Origin: Sphingobacteriales bacterium
GTDB taxonomy: Bacteria; Bacteroidota; Bacteroidia; Chitinophagales; Chitinophagaceae
DNA: 64,000 nucleotides
Direction of reading: 5' to 3'
NCBI GenBank assembly: GCA_016200915.1
Contig: JACQDV010000024.1
Location: 1 to 64,000, forward strand
Positions within the stretch are counted from its first letter, which is position 1; each line of letters begins with the position of its first letter. This document shows positions 57,836 through 64,000 of this stretch, one piece after another. Below the pieces are notes generated by a model, which saw only the letters and a list, made by a program, of their open reading frames with translations, did no database searches and was not told the DNA's origin. The translations under genes and the position numbers were made by a program.

Positions 57836-58133
57836 TTCGTTTGATGCTATTGAAAAAATAATTGAGGAAGAAGGGCTCCGCATTGAAACTGTGGATATAC
57901 ATCCAGAATTGGATGTAATGCTGATTGTACTGAACACAAAAGTTGTTTTGAGACAAATGTTATCTTCTTTCCCCCGTTTAAAAAATGCAGATAAAAATAA
58001 GTTACTGCAATATGAATTAATTGCATCAGGTACGGGTGTGCATTGGAAAATGCTTGATGAAGACCTTAGCCTGAAAGGGTTCCTTCAGGAAGAATTAAGA
58101 AAAACAATAAAAGGAAATGAATTGGCTGCCTGA
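57816..58133 (+). CDS. DUF2442 protein, partner of the DUF4160 gene
   Basis: 105 residues from ATG 57816 (MNTSKNNSFDAIEKIIEEEG), which overlaps the DUF4160 gene by 20 bases. The earlier ATT-type start is unlikely. It carries IETVDIHPELDVMLIVLNT, VVLRQMLSSFPRLKNADKN, KLLQYELIASGTGVHWKMLD and EDLSLKGFL, the DUF2442 pattern (x-S-x-F-P-R-L, G-x-x-I/V-x-W-x-x-L-D-E-D-L-S). Coupled translation with DUF4160 argues that the two proteins act together. Confidence 0.85.
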   Translation: MNTSKNNSFDAIEKIIEEEGLRIETVDIHPELDVMLIVLNTKVVLRQMLSSFPRLKNADKNKLLQYELIASGTGVHWKMLDEDLSLKGFLQEELRKTIKGNELAA

Positions 58134-58154
58134 TTAATTAATTGACTGTTTAAA

Positions 58155-58490
58155 ATGAATAAAGTTTTTTTAATTTGTTTTCTTGTTCTCTTAAATTTTT
58201 CCTGTTCCACCCAGCCACCCAATGAACAGGAAATAAAAACCAAAGTGTACGAATACTATCAGCAGCAGGCCAGCCTGCCTAATGGCAATCAATACAATGT
58301 TCAGGAAGTATCCATACTCTCAGTTTCTAAAGATTCAACCGGTAAAAATGTATTTGATGTAACCGCATTAACTAAAGGAACATTCAGTAATTTATCAATT
58401 CCAAAACCTATACAGGACAAGCCGTTTATTGATACATTAAAAATGGCAATGGAGTGGAACGGAGCCAGGTGGACAACAGTGCCCAGATAG
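58155..58490 (+). CDS. Small lipoprotein of unknown function
   Basis: 111 residues with a lipobox (MNKVFLICFLVLLNFSC, Cys17). QEIKTKVYEYYQQQASLPNG suggests a cystatin-like/SnoaL-like alpha-beta fold, followed by VQEVSILSVSKDSTGKNVFD, VTALTKGTFSN and WNGARWTTV. The E-I-K-x-K-V-Y-E-Y-Y-x-x-Q start and the late W-x-G-x-x-W-x-x-V are frequent in DUF4878-like lipoproteins. It follows the DUF2442 gene after 21 bases and may share its transcript. Confidence 0.7.
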   Translation: MNKVFLICFLVLLNFSCSTQPPNEQEIKTKVYEYYQQQASLPNGNQYNVQEVSILSVSKDSTGKNVFDVTALTKGTFSNLSIPKPIQDKPFIDTLKMAMEWNGARWTTVPR

Positions 58491-58525
58491 TTGTAAAAAT
58501 ATTCCCTTCGTTAAGGCTATGCACT

Positions 58526-58533
58526 TATCTTTG
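58526..58533 (+). promoter_or_regulatory. TATCTTTG -7 box for the OmpA-family gene
   Basis: A TAnnTTTG match 97 bases before ATG 58630, implying a leader of about 90 bases. Confidence 0.5.
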
Positions 58534-58629
58534 TTCCCTTTTCAAATTTTAAAATTAACTGCAACCGATCTTTTTCTTAGGTCGTCTTAAGTACCAAATC
58601 GGAGTAAACCGGTAAAAAAATTAGAATTT

Positions 58630-59948
58630 ATGAGAAAACTGTTATTAACCGTACTGTGTTGTTGCTTTTTGCGGCAACCCCCCATGCACAACGCATTGAA
58701 AAACCCGCTTCACTGGGATTTAGTTTTGGATTAATAGATTTTAAAACTCCTGCTGAAATTAAAGCTACTTCTTTCAGTAAAACATTAAAAAATGGGCAGT
58801 GGAGTAATATTGCCCAGCGCATGGATCCTTCCTGGCAAATTAATTTCTCGAAAGCATTAGTACCTAAATTGGATTATTCTTTCAATTATACCGGTGCCTT
58901 TTTAAACTATCCCGGTCTTCCAACTTCTCATACATTATATTCTGGTATAAATGCATTGTTACATGCAAAAGCCTTTCAGGAAAAAAGAGTGCTTAATCCC
59001 TACTTAACTGCAGGTATGGAAGGGTTTAACTATAATGGGAATTTTGGAGCTAATATTCCTGTTGGTGTTGGACTTCAGGTGAATTTATCTAACGAAGTTT
59101 ATATGCAACTGCAGGCTCAGTATAAATTAGCCAATACCGATAATGCACAGGATCATTTGTATTATTCCTTTGGAATATTACAGGCTTTAAAGAAAGTGAA
59201 GGAGATTGCTCCACCAGTAGTAATACCTCCACCGGCACCAAAAGATACCGATAAGGATGGTGTGATTGATTCATTGGATGCCTGTCCAACTGTGCCAGGT
59301 CCTGCATCTTTAAATGGTTGTCCTGATACAGATGGCGATGGAATTTTAGATAAAGATGATGCTTGTCCTGATAAAAAAGGTACCATCAAGTATAAAGGAT
59401 GTCCTGTTCCTGATACAGATGGTGATGGTATAAATGATGATGAAGATAAATGTCCTTCTGTGTCCGGATTAGCCCGTTATGGTGGATGTCCTATTCCTGA
59501 TACGGATGGAGATGGTATTAATGATGAAGAAGACAAATGTCCAACTGTACCGGGTGTGGCTGAAAACTTTGGTTGTCCTAAAATTGATGAAGTTGTTGTT
59601 CAGAAAGTAGAGTATGCAGCTAAGAATATTTACTTCGCTACTGGTAAATATCCATTGCTGTCAAAATCATTTAACCCATTAAATGAAGTAGTTAAAATCA
59701 TGGCTGAACATCCTGAATTGAAATTAGACATCAGTGGTCATACAGATAACACTGGTGATGCTGTTAAGAATCAAGCGTTGAGTGAGAACCGTGCAAAAGC
59801 TGTTTTAGATTACCTGGTTAAAAAAGGTGTTGCGGCTAATCGTATCACATCTGCTGGTTACGGACAGCATCAACCGGTTGCTGAAAATAAAACTGCTGCT
59901 GGTAAGGCTAAGAACCGTCGTGTAGAAATAAAAGTTCGCAATTATTAA
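58630..59948 (+). pseudogene. OmpA-family protein with thrombospondin type 3 repeats; signal peptide frameshifted
   Basis: ATG 58630 starts MRKLLLTVL but runs out of frame at once. The second frame begins at about 58656 (LLLFAATPHAQRIEKPASLG). Removing two bases of CTGTGTTGTTG (near 58655-58658) restores MRKLLLTVLLLLFAATPHAQ, a perfect signal peptide. Downstream the gene is intact: a beta-barrel-like region (about 20-190), four Ca-binding TSP3 repeats (DTDGDGINDDEDKCP type) and an OmpA peptidoglycan-binding domain (DISGHTDNTGDAVKNQALSE, NRAKAVLDYL, GKAKNRRVEIKV). It is either a real slippage mutation or a sequencing error; the rest of the gene shows no decay. Confidence 0.75.
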
Positions 59949-59968
59949 TCTGAACTTTCAATAATATG

Positions 59969-60000
59969 ATAAAGCCTGTTCTTTTTTGAACAGGCTTTAT
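59969..60000 (+). terminator. Terminator of the OmpA-family gene
   Basis: ATAAAGCCTGTTC and GAACAGGCTTTAT form a 13-bp perfect stem with a TTTTTT loop, 20 bases after the stop. Confidence 0.8.
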
Positions 60001-60082
60001 TATTTGGTATATAAATGAGGCTTTTAAATTTTTTTTATACTCATAAATTTTATTGGCTTTAGCAGTTATCTTGCATTTGCTT

Positions 60083-60745
60083 ATGAGACGTTTTGAAGAT
60101 ACATACCGCCACAAGGGTCTGCGCATGCAATTAGTAAAAGTGTTGAAAGAAAAAGGAATTACAGATGAGAAAGTATTGCAGGCCATCACCAATGTTCCCC
60201 GGCATTATTTCATGGATTCAGCATTTGATAAAATTGCTTACGAAGACAGGGCTTTTCCAATTGGTGAAGGACAAACTATTTCCCAGCCTTACACGGTAGC
60301 GTATCAATCACAATTGCTCGAAATAAAACCATATGAAAAAATATTAGAAATAGGAACCGGCAGTGCTTACCAGGCTGTTGTGTTGGCTGAGATGGGAGCA
60401 CAGGTTTTTACCATTGAACGTCAGAAAAAATTATTCGACAGCAATAAAGCTTTTCATCTCTTAAAAAATTATCCCAACATCAAGTTGTTTTATGGAGATG
60501 GGTTTGAAGGATTGCCAACTTACGCTCCGTTTGATAAAGTAATTATTACAGCAGCAGCTCCATTTGTTCCGCCTAAATTAGTTGATCAGTTAAAAGCAGG
60601 AGGGAAGATGGTGATTCCTGTTGATGAAGGAAGTCATCAGCGAATGAAACGCATAACTAAAAATACAGATGGTTCAATAACTGAAGAATTGTTTGATTAT
60701 TTTTCTTTTGTGCCGATGTTAGGTGGCAAACAAAATGGCAACTAA
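60083..60745 (+). CDS. pcm: Protein-L-isoaspartate O-methyltransferase
   Basis: 220 residues from ATG 60083 (MRRFEDTYRHKGLRMQLVKV). The open frame 10 codons upstream starts from a weaker codon. Pcm motifs are present: VPRHYFMDSAFDKIAYEDRA, FPIGEGQTISQPYTVAYQSQ (substrate loop), EKILEIGTGSAYQAVVLAEM (SAM G-loop) and VFTIERQKKLF. It methylates abnormal isoaspartyl residues to start their repair, in the cytoplasm. Single gene. Confidence 0.95.
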   Translation: MRRFEDTYRHKGLRMQLVKVLKEKGITDEKVLQAITNVPRHYFMDSAFDKIAYEDRAFPIGEGQTISQPYTVAYQSQLLEIKPYEKILEIGTGSAYQAVVLAEMGAQVFTIERQKKLFDSNKAFHLLKNYPNIKLFYGDGFEGLPTYAPFDKVIITAAAPFVPPKLVDQLKAGGKMVIPVDEGSHQRMKRITKNTDGSITEELFDYFSFVPMLGGKQNGN

Positions 60746-60756
60746 AAAATAAGAGT

Positions 60757-60806
60757 CCCGAATTCACAAGACTTACAAGGAATCCGGAACTCTTTCCCAA
60801 AACCAA
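60757..60806 (+). terminator. Weak hairpin after pcm
   Basis: AGAGTCCCGAATT and AATCCGGAACTCT pair with two to three mismatches around 17 bases, followed by TTCCC. It also faces the convergent TonB receptor gene. Confidence 0.4.
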
Positions 60807-60842
60807 AACTCAAATGACATGCTTATGTACAGATAGCTTGTC

Positions 60843-63509
60843 CTATTGTTGCACTCCGCTCATACCTTCCTGCATCGCTCCGGCCTCACCTTTCATATTC
60901 TTACGTTTGAATAATGAAATGTCGAATTTTCCAAAACGATAAGCAACGTTTATACGGAAGAATTGCGGGTCTCTTCTTCTCCAGCTTTCCTGGATGATGT
61001 AGGGTGATTCTGTATGCGTTACATTTTTACGGGTACGGAAGATATCACTCCAGTTAGCTGAAATGGTCAGTGTATTTTTCCTGATCGGAATTTCTTTTCG
61101 TACACCTAAATCGGCAAAATAATTGGCATCAATATAACCTTGTGTAGTTGATTGCTGGCCACCACCAAAAGGGCCGCCACCAAAACCTCTTCCGCCGCCA
61201 CCGCTGTTACTGGTGCTAACAGGCAGAATGGACCTGGCGTTGTAATCGCCACTCAATTGAATACTCCAGCCTTTGGCTACTTTAAAGGTGTTATTGATTT
61301 TAGCAAACCAACTGGTGCGTTCATTTTCTAAACCGGCTACCACATCACTGCCATTGATCTTTGAGTAATAGACATTCACGTTATAGTTGATCTCCCACCA
61401 TTTGAATATAGGACTGCGTAATACTAATTCTAATCCCGCAGCATAAGCAGTAGTGGCATTTATCCAGGTACTGATGAATGCTGTATCAGAGCTTTGCCCT
61501 AATTTATCACGGCGCTGATAACGGGAGATAAGATCAGTGGTGTATTTGCCAAACAATGTTGCTAAGAAAGTACTGTTCTTTTTACCAAATGTTTTTTGAT
61601 AAGATGATTCCATTGAATAAGTAAACTCCGGTTTCAGATTTGGATTACCGGTTTGATAGTTGAATGGATCACTATAATCTGTATTCGGCATTAACTGGAA
61701 GAAATTAGGCCGGTTAATACGACGGGTAAAATTGAATTGCAGATCGGATTTATTCTTGAATGATTTTGTCATGAATATACTTGGGAACAAGCTTAATGGA
61801 AATGAATTGCTGTATTGTTGTTTGGTAAACAGCTGCTCGCCGTTATATTTTGAGCTCTCTGCTCTTAATCCTAATTGCAGGCTGAGATTTTTCTTTGTCT
61901 GTTTGGAGAAGGTTACATATGCGGCTGATACATAGTCTGTGTATTTATACTTGTTGCTGATATTTGCTATGTATATTTCAGTTGATCCCGGGAAAGTATA
62001 ATAGTTTAATTGTTCGCTTTCAAATGTTCTTATTTGTGAACGGGCACCCATTTCCCATTTCATTTTATCAGTTATGGGATTGGTAAAATCAAGTTGTGAT
62101 GTGAGAAATGTATTTCTGCCACCGCCATCTATGCGTTGCAAAAATTCTCCTGTCTTTGCATCCGTTTGCTCTGCGTCGTAGAAAGATTGAGAATAAATTT
62201 TTGAATCATTATTACTGCGGCTGCGGTTGTAATTTAAATCAGCAGTCAGCTCTTTACCCTGTTTGGTGAAAAGATGTTTGTAGCTTAATTGTGTTCCATA
62301 ATTTCTAAACCTGTTTTTGCCATCTGTATTTCGGAATTGAGATTCAAATACAGGAGTAGATTGTAAAGAATCGATGAGATAAATATTCCTGTCTTTAAAA
62401 TCAAAACTACCGTTAACAATGTTTTGCGCAATGGTAATAGTATTACGGTTGTCAATAAAATAATCTAAACCCATTCTTCCAAAGGCGAATGAACCATTAA
62501 CGGTGTTATTATTTTTTTGGAAAGATTCATTTGGAGTGTTGGTGCCAAACTCATTTCTGGTTGTTTCGCCTTTGCCAATTGATTTACGCTGGTTGTAATT
62601 AGCATTAGCAAACACATTTATTTTTCCCTGGCGTACATTAATATCACCACCGCCATTTATTCTGCCCCGCATATCGATACCGGCTCTTACGCTGCCATTA
62701 TAACCTGTCTTCCTGTTTTTCTTTAATATAAAATTAATGATACCTGACTGGCCGCCGCTGGCATCATATTTAGCAGAAGGGTTGGTAATTAATTCCACAC
62801 TTTGAATGGCATCTGCAGGTATCTGATCAATGGTTAATGTGGTTGGTCTTCCATCCACAAATATTTGCGGTGCTGTGTTACGTAAGGTAACGTTACCATC
62901 CACATCCACACTCACAGTGGGTACGTTACGTAATACATCAGTTGCAGTACCACCAGCTGATACAATGTTTTTTTCAACATTAAATACTTTCCTGTCAATA
63001 GCTAACCTCAATGCAGGACCAGAACCCTGTACAACCACATCTTCTAAAACTTTTGAATCGGTTTGTATTTTGATATTGCCTAAGTCTTTATCAAATCCGC
63101 TCGTCATAGAACTAAAATCGCCACTGTTTTGACCACCAGAAGGCATTTTAAATTCAAAAGCTACTTTTTGTTCTATTGCAGTATAACCAATGGCGGTAAC
63201 TTTTAATTTGAAGTTGCCAAAGAGTGGGAGGTTCTCTAAACTGAAGTCTCCATTATTCTTTGTCAACTGACCAGAGATAATGGTATCTTTTCTTTTGCGG
63301 CTTACACTATCAAATTTACTTTGTATTAAAGTGACTGATGCAGCCTCAACACCTTTGTTTGTTTTTGAATCTACAATTTTACCGTAAAAGTGACCGATGT
63401 TGGCATTGCCGCCACCCATTCGTCCTTGTCCGCCACCAGTTGGGAATTGAGCATAGGTAGAAAGGGAAATGAAAAGGCACAGTGCTATGTTCAGCAGTAG
63501 TTTTCTCAT
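60843..63509 (-). CDS. TonB-dependent outer membrane receptor (OMP_b-brl_3 type)
   Basis: 888 residues from ATG 63509 (MRKLLLNIALCLFISLSTYAQ, signal peptide, trimmed). Order: Gly-rich linker, carboxypeptidase-regulatory-like domain (GKIVDSKTNKGVEAASVTL), plug domain (VFNVEKNIVSAGGTATDVLR, VDVDGNVTLRNTAPQIFVDG, SVELITNPSAKYDASGGQSG) and an outer membrane barrel of family 3 (YQTGNPNLKPEFTYSMESSY, LGLRAESSKYNGEQL), ending in a Gln/Met-rich tail. It imports a bulky ligand or acts as a surface barrel powered by TonB. There is no SusD neighbour, so glycan import is not implied. A Gly/Phe-rich loop lies near 790. Confidence 0.92.
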   Translation of the reverse strand: MRKLLLNIALCLFISLSTYAQFPTGGGQGRMGGGNANIGHFYGKIVDSKTNKGVEAASVTLIQSKFDSVSRKRKDTIISGQLTKNNGDFSLENLPLFGNFKLKVTAIGYTAIEQKVAFEFKMPSGGQNSGDFSSMTSGFDKDLGNIKIQTDSKVLEDVVVQGSGPALRLAIDRKVFNVEKNIVSAGGTATDVLRNVPTVSVDVDGNVTLRNTAPQIFVDGRPTTLTIDQIPADAIQSVELITNPSAKYDASGGQSGIINFILKKNRKTGYNGSVRAGIDMRGRINGGGDINVRQGKINVFANANYNQRKSIGKGETTRNEFGTNTPNESFQKNNNTVNGSFAFGRMGLDYFIDNRNTITIAQNIVNGSFDFKDRNIYLIDSLQSTPVFESQFRNTDGKNRFRNYGTQLSYKHLFTKQGKELTADLNYNRSRSNNDSKIYSQSFYDAEQTDAKTGEFLQRIDGGGRNTFLTSQLDFTNPITDKMKWEMGARSQIRTFESEQLNYYTFPGSTEIYIANISNKYKYTDYVSAAYVTFSKQTKKNLSLQLGLRAESSKYNGEQLFTKQQYSNSFPLSLFPSIFMTKSFKNKSDLQFNFTRRINRPNFFQLMPNTDYSDPFNYQTGNPNLKPEFTYSMESSYQKTFGKKNSTFLATLFGKYTTDLISRYQRRDKLGQSSDTAFISTWINATTAYAAGLELVLRSPIFKWWEINYNVNVYYSKINGSDVVAGLENERTSWFAKINNTFKVAKGWSIQLSGDYNARSILPVSTSNSGGGGRGFGGGPFGGGQQSTTQGYIDANYFADLGVRKEIPIRKNTLTISANWSDIFRTRKNVTHTESPYIIQESWRRRDPQFFRINVAYRFGKFDISLFKRKNMKGEAGAMQEGMSGVQQ

Positions 63510-63667
63510 GAATTGCGTTTTGAATTGGCAAAGTTCCATACGATTCACAAAACTTAATTTATTTATCTGATAAGCGGTGTGTAATACAGTTAGAAGGGAA
63601 AATTGTATTTAGCTTTCGGGCTGATGAGGATTTTTTTACAGGCGGTTGGAAAATAGGATAGTTGCAC

Positions 63668-64000
63668 TCATTGGGTTAGTATGGTAATTACTACTTGTAT
63701 TATACCTATCAGTAATCCAAATAAACCACCAATAATTTCTAAAAATTTAAATTCTTTTCGGGTTATCTGGTCAAGAATATCTTCTAATTTTTCTGTAGAG
63801 AAATTGGCTACCTTTTCAATTACAATTCTTTCTAAGTTAAGATCATGCTGCAGTTTGTTCATATAACTTTTCATCAGTACAGGGAAGAGGCTTTGCAGTT
63901 CTTTTAAAAATGCTTCTTTGAGTTGTGCAATAGTTTTTTCACCAATAAACATGGAGAGCATTGGAAAAACCTCTTTGAGTTTATTACGAAGAAAATCATC
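63668..64000 (-). CDS. DUF445 family membrane protein, C-terminal part
   Basis: The frame is open through the right edge of the window; the visible 110 residues end at 63668. DDFLRNKLKEVFPMLSMFIG, FLKELQSLFPVLMKSYMNKL, LERIVIEKVANFSTEKLEDI, LDQITRKEFKFLEIIGGLFG and a terminal transmembrane segment (LLIGIIQVVITILTQ) match the end of DUF445 (YheB-like) proteins. There the K-V-x-x-F-S/D-x-x-x-L-E-x-I and E-x-K-F-I-x-x-x-G-G/A-x-L-G motifs precede the last helix. Family function is unknown. The N-terminus lies outside the window. Confidence 0.85.
   Translation of the reverse strand, partial: DDFLRNKLKEVFPMLSMFIGEKTIAQLKEAFLKELQSLFPVLMKSYMNKLQHDLNLERIVIEKVANFSTEKLEDILDQITRKEFKFLEIIGGLFGLLIGIIQVVITILTQ

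Overview
The window reads as chromosomal DNA of a Bacteroidota bacterium, most likely Chitinophagaceae or a close relative. The evidence is: AT-rich sequence with TAnnTTTG -7 boxes ahead of several genes, LytS/LytTR regulation, a bacillithiol deacetylase (BshB1), SusC-like/OMP_b-brl and OmpA envelope proteins, DUF4294 and DUF2279 proteins, many small SPI/SPII-secreted proteins, and intergenic space filled with short palindromic repeats. There is no phage, conjugative module, CRISPR array or tRNA. The family-level assignment is inference from gene content.

Layout. 1-5140: the end of an IS1595 transposase, small secreted or membrane proteins, a VOC protein, a deoxyribonucleotidase, a pentameric ligand-gated channel homologue without its N-terminus, and a four-repeat lipoprotein. 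5390-10385: barrel proteins, a LytS/LytTR two-component pair and a NIPSNAP protein. 10506-13088: a truncated DUF1801 gene abutting a decayed IS3 orfA, then a Bcr/CflA efflux pump and an anchored VOC protein. 13316-22359: folC, a TonB-type protein, an AbiEii-type toxin pair between two matching palindromes, a radical SAM protein, a secreted adenosine deaminase and an agmatinase/arginase. 22523-28168: ccmE-ccmF (haem delivery to c-type cytochromes), a DUF4294 protein, bshB1 and a fatty acid desaturase. 28170-33916: methyltransferase, nitroreductase, RNase P RNA, S33 peptidase, YgjV-like protein, and two potassium channel genes of different families (TMEM175 and Kir) either side of a YCII gene. 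34014-40601: secreted proteins, cupredoxin, zinc exporter, MpaB-like oxygenase with a displaced 3' fragment 2.4 kb away, RRM protein and unknowns. 40768-45020: lepA, a tiny lipoprotein, a membrane Fe-S oxidoreductase and a PyrR-like phosphoribosyltransferase. 45044-49864: a two-gene unit with a 1496-residue secreted PKD/beta-helix/esterase protein. 50343-51609: an intact IS5-family element. 51745-64000: dihaem cytochrome and PQQ-type propeller, a DUF2279 protein, a ParE-type toxin/antitoxin pair, phosphohexomutase, DUF4160/DUF2442 pair, an OmpA protein with a frameshifted signal peptide, Pcm, a TonB-dependent receptor and a partial DUF445 gene.

Working together. CcmE/CcmF could mature the dihaem cytochrome at 51745. 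The LytS/LytTR genes overlap by 4 bp. TonB-type and outer membrane proteins are scattered and not organised as a utilisation locus. I see no clear multi-gene novel defence or biosynthetic system. The most distinctive signal is a set of unrelated repeat families that begin at, or within a few bases of, stop codons. In four genes (folC, the 18267 gene, the deaminase and ccmF) the repeat itself contains the TGA stop. A similar hairpin repeat forms part of the RNase P RNA.
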